From positions 19,013,090-19,077,089 of the forward strand of contig OW679200.1 in the NCBI GenBank assembly GCA_940337035.1: 64,000 nt of DNA. The letters run 5' to 3'. The translations under genes were made by a program, and so were the position numbers. Positions 11,719-22,033 of this stretch are shown here, piece after piece (the stretch's first letter is position 1; every line of letters starts with the position of its first letter). Source of the DNA: Agriotes lineatus. Lineage: Eukaryota; Arthropoda; Insecta; Coleoptera; Elateridae. The notes beneath the pieces are model-generated. The model was not told where the DNA came from and did no database searches. It saw only the letters and a program-made list of their open reading frames with translations.

Positions 11719-12590
11719 CAGGGTGTTAATTAAGTACGTAGACAAACTTTAAGAGGCGATTCCTTGATCAATTCTAAGATAAAAAGTTCATACAAACATG
11801 GGGCCTAAACGGCTTCCTTTTCAAGATACAGGGTGTTGAAATTTAAACAAAAATTACTTTTTTTTCAAAAATCTGGAAAACGCCTAGAGGTATTGTATTG
11901 AAACTTGGTGTATATTAGTATTTCATAAAGTGGCATTGTTTGGTCAAAATAAATGTAATTTATTTCCACCAGTGGCGTGCATCGGGGCCACCGCAGCTAC
12001 CTTATTTCAAAAAAATCTGGTACGCCACTGTTTTTTAGTCAATACGACAAGTTTTTTAGCTTTATCCATTGAAACTATACAAAAGATGTATCTTTTATTT
12101 TTTTGATAGAATAAACATTTTGCGAGAAAAATGGAAAAATCTGTAACAGCAATTTCGTACATTGGACGTTAATGGGACCTAAACGGCTTCGTTTTCAAAA
12201 TACAGTTTAAGGAAGCTTTTAAAAAATGTTATTTAATAAAACACAATCTTACAATAGCTACAAAACTTTTTTCTACAAAACAGTGGCGTATCAGATTTTT
12301 CTAAAATAATGTAACTGAGATCGCCCCGATGCACGCCACTGGTGGAAATAAATTAAATTTATTTTGACTGAACAATGCCACTTTCTGAAATACTAACCTA
12401 CACCAAGTTTCATTAGAATACCTCTATCCGTTTTCCAAATTTTTGAAAAAAACTGTTTTTGTTTAAACTTCAACACCCTGTATCTCGAAAACGAAGCCGT
12501 TTAGGCCCCATGTTTGTATGAACTTTTTATCTTAGAATTGATCAAGGAATCACCCCTTAAAGTTTGTCTACGTACTTAATTAACACCCTG
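11719..12590. mobile_element. Palindromic element 3, with inner CAGGGTG pair at its centre
   Basis: The outer ends read CAGGGTGTTAATTAAGTACG and its inverse, flanked by TATA. About 110 bp inward on each side comes TTTTCAAGA-TA-CAGGGTGTTG on the left and CAACACCCTG-TA-TCTCGAAAA on the right. The outer arms would therefore meet at a central TA, and an inner element (about 11832-12480) occupies it. The inner arms are also inverted repeats (CCAGTGGCGTGCATCGGGGC and its inverse). A relative with the same outer arms lies at 59928-60341. Confidence 0.85.
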
Positions 12591-12954
12591 TATATATCAA
12601 GATATCCCATACAATAGAAATATTTTTTTTATCAAGATATCCTTCACAAATGTTTAGATTTCAAAATTGACATCTGACATTTTACAAATTTTAATTTCTA
12701 CATTCATTTTAAATATTTTTCCAATCGATATTGTAAGAATGATTAGTTTTAACCATTTATAACATTATAATCCAAAAAAATTTCAGTTGATATTACATGA
12801 GGTAAGAATAAGTATGCATTGTTTTAACTATCTAACCTAAAACTTTTCGTTTTTAGCTTATTATATACTAATATATTGTGTATTTCTGAAGAAGTCAGCT
12901 AAGCTGATGAAACGTTAAATAAATGTATAAAGAACAAAAAAAAAATAGCTGACA

Positions 12955-14235
12955 TAGTTCCTCTTCAATATTTTGAAAGACGTTTTTTAGTTCTTCTTTA
13001 GTTCTCGAAATAATTATTAGGTCATCCACATATGCCATAACTTGGTATGAGTCTTTTAAAATGTTATTTCTCTTTGTATTGCTATTTCTCATTACTCCTT
13101 CCAAAGTTATATTAAATAAAGTTGTGAAGCGCGGGTCTCCTTGTCGTAACCCTCTGGTTGTCTTAAATTTAGGGATATTTTCGCCTTCTACTTTGACTTC
13201 GCTCCAGGTTTCTTCTAATGTCATGTTAACCAGATCTGATATTCCTTTTGAGAGTTCTAGGTTTTCCATTATTGTAAATAGTTTTTTCCTTCTTACACTA
13301 TCGTAAGGCTGTTTGTAGTCTATGAACAGCATGTGCAGCGTTATTCCTTTCCTTCTCGTTTTTCCCTGTAACTGTCGTAATGTGAACAGCTGGTCCGTTA
13401 CAGATCTATTCCTTCTGAACCCACACTGGTATTCTCCGATTACTTTTTCTGTAATTTCTATTAATCTGTTATTTAGTATTGTCGCCAGGATCTTATATGC
13501 TACCAAAGAGCATTATATGCTCTTTGATGCTACATGATATTGGTCGATAATTGCTGCAATCTAGTCTATCCCCTTTTTTTGTAATTCAGGTTGATTACCG
13601 TCTCTCTCCATTCATTTGGCATTGTTTTCTTTATCCATACTTTGCAAATCAAGTTGTACAGTCTGTCAAGTAGTTGTTGTCCTTCTGCTTTTATTAGTTC
13701 ACTTTGTATTCTGTCTTTCCCTGGTGTCTTATTGTTTCTCAGCTTTTGTATCACTTTATCAAATTCTTCCAGTGTTGGTATTTCTTGTTCACTTTGTTCA
13801 TCCTTTTTTTTTCCTTTAATTTCACTATTCTGTTCTTCTCTCATTCCTATAATGTCTTGGTAGTGCTCTTTCCATCTCTCAAGAATTTCTTTTTGTCCCT
13901 GTACAGATTGACTTTCGGCCGGTAACTTTTTCTTGTTATTCCTATTTTTTTGTAGAAAGTTCTTATGTCTTGACTGTTATAGTTTTCTTCTATCTCGGCT
14001 ACCATTTCTTCTTGCTTCTTTCGTTTTTTTTTCGCTGTATGTTTTCTTCGCTTCCCTTCTTTTGTCTTTAAATTGGACTTCACTTTATATCGTTTTTTCA
14101 TGTAGCACTTTCATTTTAGCTTTATTCAGTTGTTCTGTTATTTCTTTGCATTCGTCATCGAACCATATATTCTTCTTAACTTTTTTATTTGGAAGCAACT
14201 TCTTTGCTACTTGTTCTAATGTTTCTTTTAGTGTC
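12955..14235 (-). pseudogene. LINE-A reverse transcriptase, 5' two-thirds
   Basis: Minus-strand RT blocks appear in order: PTLEEFDKVIQKLRNNKTPG, KVWIKKTMPNEWRETV, then ILATILNNRLIEITEKVIGE, YQCGFRRNRSVTDQLFTLRQ, MLFIDYKQPYDSVRR, RGLRQGDP and the catalytic box AYVDDLIIIS. After EELKNVFQNIEEE the PLE insertion cuts in; the downstream thumb is at 7627-8390. Frameshifts lie near 13507-13565 and 13845. The YVDD aspartates are kept, so decay has come from indels more than from loss of the active site. Confidence 0.82.
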
Positions 14236-15065
14236 TTCTATTCTTCTTCCATTTCTTCTTTCTTGTTTTCTGTCTTTAGTATTTTCTCTACTTCCTGCTC
14301 ATATTCTTCTTTTAAATGTGGATCCTTCTGGAGGGGTCTTATATTCCAAGTATTTTGCTGCTTCCTTCTTATTTTCCTTTTCCAGGGTATCTCTTGGTTT
14401 ATTTTTGCCCACACCAGATAGTGATGTGAGTCTATTTCTGCTCCTCTGACACTTTTTACATTTTCTATACATGTACTATGTTTCAATTCAATTAGCAAAT
14501 GATCTATCTGATTCTTTGTTCTTCCATCAGGGCTTTTCCGTGTCTCTTTATGTATTTCTCGGTGTTTTAAAGAGGTTGCTTTTATTTGTAATTGTTTCTC
14601 CATTCCAAAATTTATTAACCTCTGTCCATTGTCATTTGTTTTCTTCTGCATACTATATTTTCCCACTGCTAGTTTGTTTCTTTTTTCTTGTTCTACTTTT
14701 GCATTAAAATCTCCTATAATTATTTTTATATCGGAGTTAAGTACTTTCTCATATAATTAATCTAATTCTTCATAAAACTTATCCTTTATCTCTTCTTCTG
14801 CGTCCTCTATAGGCGCATGCACGTTTATCATGCTTAGTTTTCTTTGGGATCCTCTTATTCTCTCTCTGTACCTAGCCTACTTTTTGCTCCACCTCCATTG
14901 AAGAATATATATTCGTCTGTCTCTGTTATAACTTCATCCTTTAGATCTGTTTCCTGGACTGCTAGTATCTCCACCTTGTATTTTCTTAACTGTTGTATTA
15001 GTTGTTTTAAGGCTCCTTTATAGTTAATTCTTCTTACATTCCATGTTTCTATTTTCCATTTAGTA
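14236..15065 (-). pseudogene. LINE-A APE-type endonuclease, decayed
   Basis: Minus-strand segments include KIETWNVRRINYKGALK, VEILAVQETDLKDE and, near the end, RTKNQIDHLLIELKHS plus RGAEIDSHHYLVWAKI, which match the start (TWNVR), the QET motif and the final SDHxLV of apurinic-type endonuclease domains (here DSHHYLV). Stops around 14700-14900 break it. It lies directly upstream of the RT on the same strand, as in autonomous non-LTR elements. Confidence 0.72.
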
Positions 15066-15321
15066 TTTATTCGAGGCTTCTTTATTGTGTCTATTCTTTT
15101 ACTTAAGCTTTCTGTCTTTTTCTCTTATTTGTGTCCGTTCTCGTTGCCATTTTCATTATCTTGGATCTATCTTTTTGGACTTTTGTTACTTTTTTCTAGT
15201 TGCTCTTCTTTCATTTTTAAGCTGCCCCCATCTTCGTTTGACCATTCATATTGGACATTATTGACTTTTAGTTTTTGGTAACCTATTTGTGTTTTCTTTC
15301 CTTTTTCTCTTTCCTCTTTTG

Positions 15322-16001
15322 CTACTTTTTTATATCTGTCTGGATTTGTTGTTCTTGTTTGGTTAGGTCGTGTTCTATGTAGATATTATTTTCTCTTAAT
15401 CTTGCCTTATTTTTCATTATCGCCAGTTTCTCTGTAAATGTGTTTATTTCTGCCACTGTTACTTTCTTCTCCTGCTTGCCAATTGTAAACGCATTCTTCA
15501 CTTTTACGCTTACTTGTAGACTGTTCTGTATAAAATTCTCTACTTCTGTTCCGGCCATATTTGTATTTTTTATTTCCAACCCTTTTATAATAATATTGTT
15601 ATCCTTCTCCTGTGTATCTTTTCCTTTTTCCACTCCACATCTTTCTTAATTAGTTCTTCCTTAATTGATCATTAATCTTCACCAAGCTTCTTGATCGTAT
15701 CGTTAACTTCATTTCTTGAGCTCTGAATTTCTGTCTTTATTGCTTTCACCTTCTTTCCTATATCTTCTATCATTTTATATAGTTTCCCCATATTTTCTTC
15801 TTCATTCGTATTGGTTGTTAAGCCTGTATTTACTTTATCCTGAGCTATAGGCGATCTTTGGGTTACTCTACTTCGTTTAAAGGCCTCTGTGTCCACTTCT
15901 GGGCTGGTTTCTTTACCTTTATCTCCTCTCTTCCTCTTAGGAAAATCTTCCAGAGTGCCTACGTTGTCTTTCCGTTGTTTTTGCTTATGTTCTTCACTCA
16001 T
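15322..16001 (-). pseudogene. LINE-A ORF1, coiled coil plus nucleic-acid-binding-like segment
   Basis: The minus strand starts at an ATG ending at 16001 with MSEEHKQKQRKDN, then LEDFPKRKRGDKGKE and a charged coiled coil (MGKLYKMIEDIGKKVKAIKT). After a shift near 15634-15672 a second segment reads DNNIIIKGLEI, AFTIGKQEKKVTVAEIN and KARLRENNIYIEHDLTKQEQ. This order fits LINE ORF1 proteins that bind element RNA. 15066-15321 links it to the endonuclease and contains further fragments of the same strand. Confidence 0.65.
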
Positions 16002-17224
16002 TTACTTATATTTTAAGTCTGGGGTAAAATACTAAACTCGGCAACGTCGCAAATTCTACTGCTAACTTCTCTCTGTTGGCCTCGAGTGCTTCTTAACCTC
16101 ACTTATTACTAAATTGCCAAATTTTAGACTCACTCCCTGGGGTTTAAAACTTGTGGTCCTTTCTCTGGATTCCAATCACCCTTGAACTTTACTATCTCCT
16201 GGTTGTTCTTTACACACTTTTCTTTAATTTGCTTTTGTTTAACACTCTCCAAATTCGTTAAATGTGGAGCACTATCGCACGCAATTGTTGACACTGCCAT
16301 AACCTTGTTACTCGATTGGTCGAATTATAGTGAAGGATATTCCTTCTGCATTAAATATCACTAGGGCTAACTTGAAAAAAACACGAGTTCTCTATCTGCG
16401 TCTTACAGGATCCCATTTTGCTATTCGCACACTGCCTACCCTTCAAAAATTTAAATGGACCATGCTCTGCCCCATTTACCATACATTTCGGACCTTGCTG
16501 CATCAGTTGTTTATTTGTTTTGACCCTTAAAAGAGTTTGTAGGAGAAAAATACCTCGTTATAATGAAGAAGTCATCGAAATTGTTCCGGAATGGGTGTGA
16601 CAGCAGCCATATACATGAGAGTCCTTGTGTTTGTTTTTTAATAAATATTAAATTATAATTTATATTTGAACGCTCCTCGTATTACCCACATTCACAGGGA
16701 ATACCATACAGTGTATACATTTGGAAACTTACAATGCTTATATATTGAAACAAAAAAATCTGGTGTGATACACTCACACAACTTCTTTTTACAGTGATCT
16801 TATAATTAGTAAAAAATTTCATTTTTAATTTTTAAGCATTTGTTAAAAATTTTCAAAAATTACAAATTCTACAAAAACGGTACAAAATCGAGTGTTAGTT
16901 GAAGAGACAAATTTTCTCTAGAATTTTAAGGTGAATTCAAAATGTAATAATATACCGGGTGTTTTATTTAAAATAGGAGTTAATAAAAAAAATAGAAAAA
17001 AAAACAAAAGAAACCCACTTTAGAAGTATTCAACTGGAAAATCACTTATCTCACATCAATACACATTAAAAATGTAAGAAAAATGTAAAGTTTAAAAAAA
17101 TCGTTAAGCCGTTTTTGAAAAAATCAAAAAAAACTGAAAAATCACAAGAGTAAACACCTACTTCCGGTTATGCGATTTTCTTCAAAAGCTTGCTGTCTCA
17201 TCTACATAGTACACAAAACTTTTA
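16002..17224. other. Unassigned intronic DNA with one TE end
   Basis: This probably includes the 5' UTR of LINE-A (16002 to about 16600) and AT-rich DNA. At 16955 the sequence TATA-CCGGGTGTTTTATTTA looks like one end of a TA-target element of the CAGGGTG/CCGGGTG type, but I find no matching opposite end nearby. No gene is supported. Confidence 0.4.
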
Positions 17225-17651
17225 TAGTACATTTTTTTTCTATAATAATTTTCAAGGTCAACTTTCTAGGGGATAAGTTGCATTCTTGCAGGGTCCCTAG
17301 TTTTAATAATGTTGGTACATAGATTTTTAGTTCTTTTCTTCCACTAAAAAAAATTATTGTCATTTTGACAGATATGTCATAATTTAATATCGCTTGCTTC
17401 ATTTTTGCATTTAAAATATTTCTTGGTTTTCTTTATTTATCCGATTTTATTGATGATGCGATGATTCCATGTTAAAAAAAGAAATTTGTCAAGAGTTCAA
17501 ATTAAGAAACTTTTACATTCAAAATTGACACATAACCATAATTTTGAAAAAGTTTTACCAACACGACGTATAAAAATTTCCTAGCGTTTTAATCACATGT
17601 CTACCAACATTGTAACACTTTGACAGTTATTATAGAAAAAAAACGTACTAT
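17225..17651. mobile_element. Palindromic-ended element, 'TTTTCTATAATAA' family, copy 1
   Basis: The left end TAGTACATTTTTTTTCTATA and the right end TATAGAAAAAAAACGTACTA are inverted. Internal blocks such as AGTTTTAATAATGTTGGTAC are matched inversely by CTACCAACATTGTAACACTT. The same structure occurs at 30311-31016, and a relative at 59346-59727. There is no coding capacity. Confidence 0.7.
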
Positions 17652-18225
17652 ATATGAAGTTTCAACGCCATACCTCTTTCCGTTTTTGAGATATTCTGTT
17701 CACAGACAGACAGACAGACCATTGAAAAAAAATATGTTTTTTGGGATCAGGGGACTCTAAAACGTGAAGATCCGTTGAAAACTCAATTTCGAATTTTTGG
17801 GGTGAATCCAATACTTTCTTTATAGTAAAAGGAAGTAAAAAGATATTGAAGTTTACTCAAAACCGTTTCTAAGAAATAGTTTGGACGTATAAAAGGACCT
17901 CCCTCATCCACTGCACTAGGTCCAAGACACCCTCATTTCCAATTATTTTAAGTGGTAACTCCCTTCAGTGATACCTCATTGGAAAGCCCGTTAAAATGCC
18001 ATTGACCAGTGTTTTTTAAAATTTATTTTAATCGTCTAGCTCAGGGCTGTCCAACTTCAAGTGGCTCGGGGGCCACTGTAAAAAAATTTAAGGTTACGAG
18101 TGTCGCATCATAGAGTGTGTGGAATGCAACTTTGTAAGTAATTTGTAATAGATATAAAATGGGTACATTTGGATACCAATTTTTATTTATTCAAGAAGCT
18201 TGCAGCGGTTACATTACAATAAGCA
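17652..18225. other. TE 3'-end-like debris and a hAT-like end
   Basis: Contains ACAGACAGACAGAC at about 17702-17718 after CTCTTTCCGTTTTTGAGATA, a context common at the 3' ends of arthropod non-LTR elements. At about 18045 CAGGGCTGTCCAACTTC resembles one end of a hAT element, but no opposite end is seen. No gene. Confidence 0.4.
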
Positions 18226-18897
18226 TTGAAACATACCTCAATGCTCAATAGTTTTGGCCTTAAACAAATAATTCAACCTACAAGAATTACTTCAAATACT
18301 TCTACAGTGTTAGATCGCATTTTAATCGCCAATTCTGATATGATTAGCAGTTCTGGTACTCAGAATGTACATACTTTCTCTGATCATCAACTCATTTATT
18401 GTGATATTAGCATAAATCTACCTAAACTGCAACCTAAAGTACATTCACATGGAGACTGTTCCCAGTTCAGCAATAATGACTTTCAGTTTTGTCTTCGAAA
18501 GATAGATTGGCATGTTATTGCTGATATTCATAATATTGACGACAAGGTCGGCTTTCTTAATGTAAATATTCTAAACATTTTTGACATTTTTGCTCCACTT
18601 AAAACTTCTATTTTTCGTAAATGTAAAGCCCCGTGGTTAACAGATAATATAAGATTCATGATGGGTTTGAGGGATAAGACCTTTAAAAGTTTTAAAAATT
18701 CTCAGCTTGAGCACTGGAACTACTACAAAAGTTTATGCAATCTAGTAAACGTTAACATTAAAAATGAGAAAAAGGCATACCTTAATTACCGATTTACTCA
18801 TGAATACCCCAAATCCATGTGGAAAAATTCACAGTGTTATATCTATTTTCAGAAAGCTCAGAGTAATATTCCACGTAATTTAAGTGACATAGAAATC
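18226..18897 (+). pseudogene. LINE-C endonuclease C-terminus and linker
   Basis: An open stretch encodes SFGLKQIIQPTRITSNTSTV, LDRILIAN, then TFSDHQLIYCDI, the Q-PTR and SDHxL signatures at the end of CR1/Jockey-type endonuclease domains, followed by the linker KAPWLTDNIRFMMGLRDKTF. The 5' end lacks the rest of the endonuclease and there is no RT. It stops at about 18897, where an ATC-rich tail of another LINE begins. Confidence 0.75.
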
Positions 18898-19440
18898 ATT
18901 ATCATCATCATCGAGCCCTTCAATCCTTGGATTATGGCAAACGCTGCGGCGTGTTTTGAATCCTTTTCCTGAGGTGGATTAATCCTCTTTTTCTTTTGTT
19001 GTTACAGCTTGTGGTGGGTCCTGACTAGGTTTTTAATTTTCTTCCAATTCTTTCTGTCTCGACATTGTGCTTTCAGTTTGTTATTCCCATTGCTTTATAT
19101 TTTCTGGGCCACATTGGGGTCCACTGCGTTATTCGCCTGACTATTTCTGTGGGTTTTTTCCTCATAATGTGTCCTGCCCACTGTAGACGTTGGGCTTTTA
19201 TATGTCTTACAATGTTTGCATCACCTAGTTGCTCTTCTATTTCTTTTTTCGTTTCATTCTTCTTTCGCCTTCCTTGTTAGATTTGACCCTAGTATTGCTC
19301 TCATTATTTTCTTTCTATTATCTTCAAGTCTTCTTCTTTTTTATTCATTATTGTAGTTTCCATGGTGTATCTTATAATAGTTCTTTGGTTACCATTTGCC
19401 AATTTAGTTGATGCATAGTATTTTTTTACTTAAGAATTTA
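18893..19440 (-). pseudogene. LINE-D 3' end with (ATC/GAT)n tail
   Basis: The minus strand reads IVRHIKAQRLQWAGHIMRK, then EIVRRITQWTPMWPRKYKA and KAQCRDRKNWKKIKNLV. This is the C-terminal 'RLQWAGHVMRM' region of a non-LTR reverse transcriptase. The element ends on the left in a GAT/ATC trinucleotide run at about 18897-18913, a 3' tail in minus orientation. It abuts LINE-C, so it is either inserted in it or joined by deletion. Confidence 0.7.
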
Positions 19441-19659
19441 GTTCAGTAACATACACACGTTTGTGAAAAACAATAACCTTCCTTTATTTTTATTTAAACA
19501 CATAAACAAATACACACATGTACACATCCGTTAATATTACAAAAAATACTAATATGAATTGTAAGTAGCCCCATTTTCGTTACTTACTCAGCAAAATGGC
19601 GTGCAAGTTGTACAAGTGCAAGTGATGTGATCAAGACTGATCTGAGACAAAAACTGATC
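19441..19659. other. Unassigned AT-rich stretch
   Basis: Nothing recognisable; a CACACATGTACACA-type run lies near 19511-19525. Confidence 0.3.
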
Positions 19660-19980
19660 GGGAAAGCGTTTGAATGGAAGAAACGCCGGCTATTCTTTCG
19701 GATACAATAGTATTGTCCAGCCAGATCCTTCGCCCTATTGTGACACGAAAGTTTGGGATGACTTCCGCTAATAAAAGGAGTCTGCACATTGTGTTTGCTT
19801 CTTTCATATTCCAGAATTTATTACTGTATTGTGACCTGGGTCCAATTTCGCTGTCTGCTTGTCATTGTTTGTTGCTTGGGTCACAAGGATATTTACGCAA
19901 CCCTTCCTTTTGTCGTCCTAGTTCTTCCCGACATTATTCTTTTATTTCCTGGGTTAAGTGCTGCAAATCAGTGATGGTAA
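19660..19980. repeat. Diverged repeat shared with 56285-56600
   Basis: The blocks GAATGGAAG, ATTGTCCAGCCAGATCC, TATTGTGACCTGGGT and ATTTACGCAACCCTTCCTTT recur at 56285-56600 as GAATGGAAG, ATTGTCCAGCTAGGCTCC, TATTGTGAACCAGGGTTG and ATTTACGCAACTCTTCCCTT in the same order and orientation. The family is unknown. Short open frames differ between copies, so it is not treated as coding. Confidence 0.55.
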
Positions 19981-19999
19981 GGCTCGACACACGTATAAC

Positions 20000-20296
20000 T
20001 AAGGTCACTAAATCACGTTAGGTAGGAAACTCCGTGTTCTTTATGACAACCTCGGTTTTTCAGTGACATACACAATCACTTTTTATTACGCTGAAAACGA
20101 TCATCTGTCTTAACTTCTAACCTAAAGAAAGGATTATGTCCTCGCAATCCGAAAGGTAAATTAATATTAAATACTGTTATTTATGCATTTACTAGTACCG
20201 CCTATGATAAATTTAACATGACAAACTCGGTTTTTGAACCTGTCAACTTGTGTTTCCTACCTGTGTTAGCGTAGCTAACGTGATTTAGTGACCTTA
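20000..20296. mobile_element. MITE with 8-bp target duplication CGTATAAC
   Basis: The element begins TAAGGTCACTAAATCACGTT and ends with its inverse (AACGTGATTTAGTGACCTTA). The second block GGTAGGAAAC also appears inversely as GTTTCCTACC, offset by an extra GCTACGCTAACAC. CGTATAAC stands on both sides (19992-19999 and 20297-20304). An 8-bp duplication with inverted ends points to a hAT- or P-type non-autonomous element. Confidence 0.85.
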
Positions 20297-20429
20297 CGTA
20301 TAACCCAAACACGCAGCGGAAATAAATCGTATTTCTTACAACAGTAAAACAATACAGATAATTCTTTCACTAAAAATTTCTTGTTTTTTTGCAATCGAAA
20401 ACAGGATGGAACTCTCATTCCAGATAGTG

Positions 20430-20990
20430 TACATTTTTTAAAAAAACTATATCTTCGAGTTCACACTCAATCATTTTAGAAGCATCTGGGATTTTTCTTA
20501 TTTTCAGTGATAATAATATTATTTTGATAGTGTTGTTTCAACGTGTTTTTTGCGGTTGGCAATATTTGATAGTCGCCGTTGTCTTCAAGATAGGAACGAA
20601 TTTCTTCTATAGCCGTTGTAATGTCTTCTGACTCAGGTGTCTCTTTTTCCCTGTTGATTTGGGTGCAAAAAGAATGAACGAAGCAAGATTGGTGGTATAT
20701 GGCATCTGCAGCAACTAAATCTGCAACGATGGGTTGCGGATGCTATAAACAAATTTACATTTTTCAATCAGCAGCGTTTGCGTTTTCATAAAACGCTTTG
20801 TCAATGTTTTCAGTACAATAAAAACATTTTTGTTTGAAAACAAAGGGATGCAAAGATGATGGTAAACCTTCAACACGCTGCTCAGTGTTAGATGTTGAAG
20901 CATCGCTAACAATTTTATTAGGGCTGCTTGAACGCAATCTGGTTGCTTGTAGTTCTTTCGACACGAAAAGTACACTTTCACAGACTTTTA
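20430..20990 (-). pseudogene. Decayed ORF of an unclassified TE-associated protein family
   Basis: The minus strand shows EQRVEGLPSSLHPFVFKQKC, FYCTENIDKAF, then, shifted, HPQPIVADLVAADAIYHQSC, FVHSFCTQINREKETPESED and AIEEIRSYLEDNGDYQI. 'CxxC' spacing followed by 'DLVAADAxYHxxC' recalls large uncharacterised proteins found in mobile elements of insects and cnidarians. I cannot name the family. At least two frameshifts and several stops are present. Confidence 0.4.
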
Positions 20991-22033
20991 AACTTCTATA
21001 CCTTCTAAAACATCACATGTTTAGTCTTCTCTATCAATACTTGCATTCCGGAAAGTCATAGTCTTTTCCTTTAACTTCCACGGAACACCACTTGAAAGAC
21101 TTTCGCCCCAAACAAAAAATGTCTCTCTTGTCATCATCGTAAAACCACCCGTTATTACAGCTATCAGTCGTGCTTCACCGTGTTTGGTAATCAATTACTC
21201 AAAAACTATGAAATTTAGAACAAAATCAAATAAGACGTTTTTTTAGGAATTTAGCATTCTTTAATTTTTTTACTTAACGTTGTTTATGTAAAACCGACCG
21301 TTTACAAGATATTTGCAAAAATTTAAAAAGGCTACACTTCCTGAAGATGGCGGCGATTCTCATTGTCAATTGTTCAGGACCTTTTATACATTCAACAGTA
21401 GGGCCAGATGAATATCTGTGCCAAATTTCAGAACTTATTTTTTGGTTATTTGTCGAAAATGGGACTTCGTGAACTTATTAAATTAACTATTGGCCTAAGT
21501 AGTACATTTGGTTTGTGTGTTTTGTCAATCTGTAGAAGTGTGGAGGTTTGCTGCAGTGTGGCGTTAGTGTATGTCTTACAAAATATGTGATTTGTTTTTG
21601 TTCTTGTAAAACGTTTTGTAGATTTTTGTTTCTACTGCATGTGTCATAAGTTTTTCGTTGTCTATTTTTGTTGAATAATTACAATCTCATTATAAGGTTC
21701 TTCTAGTATAATTTAGTTCTTAATTCTATATTTTTGTCTAATGTCTTGTACAAGTTTGTGGCAAGTTTTCTCTATTTCTGTAACTATATCAAACTTATTA
21801 ATTGTTTTGGCCACCTCTGGAATTTAGTTCCTCCTATAAGTGGCTTTTAATTCTTTTTTTTTAATTTATTAAAATTAGAGGGCATCAGCACCGCAGACTA
21901 TTAGTCCTCATTACAGAAATACAAAACTTGTAAAGAATGATAAACAAAGATTATTTACTATATTAAGTCATACAGTTGTACGTCAGTATCATTGTCTAGT
22001 GTAATTATTTAATTCAGCTGTATGGTTTTTCAG
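20991..22033. other. Unassigned 3' part of the MED1 intron
   Basis: It includes AT-rich TE-like 3' sequence (GCCAAATTTCAGAACTTATT near 21420, and GAGGGCATCAGCACCGCAGA near 21879), but no element with both ends. No gene is supported. The acceptor TTTTTCAG ends at 22033. Confidence 0.35.

Larger units (their letters stand above)
8391..12957. mobile_element. Inverted pair of Penelope-like (PLE) 3' halves inserted in LINE-A
   Basis: The outer ends are inverted copies of about 350 bp (about 8432-8800 and 12598-12948) sharing ACATTTATTTAACGTTTCAT and TCAGCTTAGCTGACTT. Each arm continues inward to a GIY-YIG endonuclease domain, minus strand on the left and plus strand on the right, meeting near 9790-10030. 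The LINE-A sequence on the two sides carries ATTGAAGAGGAA and ATCGAAAAGGAA, an imperfect 12-bp target duplication. The right arm is interrupted by the palindromic elements at 10357-11588 and 11719-12590. No PLE reverse transcriptase domain remains. Inverted partial copies are a known habit of Penelope elements. Confidence 0.7.
6769..22033 (+). other. MED1: MED1 intron, 15.3 kb, filled with nested TEs
   Basis: Bounded by donor GTAATT and acceptor TTTTTCAG. The flanking codons splice in phase 1 to give ...SSSGTGSPKTHTGLKPGV, a MED1-like run. The intron contains a split antisense LINE, an inverted Penelope-like pair, palindromic elements and smaller fragments listed separately. 6769-7403 holds nothing coding, only a short imperfect hairpin at about 7041-7162 (arms around GCATAAGTGC and CGTACTTATGC). 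Confidence 0.85.

Noticed and set aside
14189..14449. Plus-strand hydrophobic frames around 13.6-15.3 kb
   Set aside because: They are antisense shadows of the minus-strand LINE-A.
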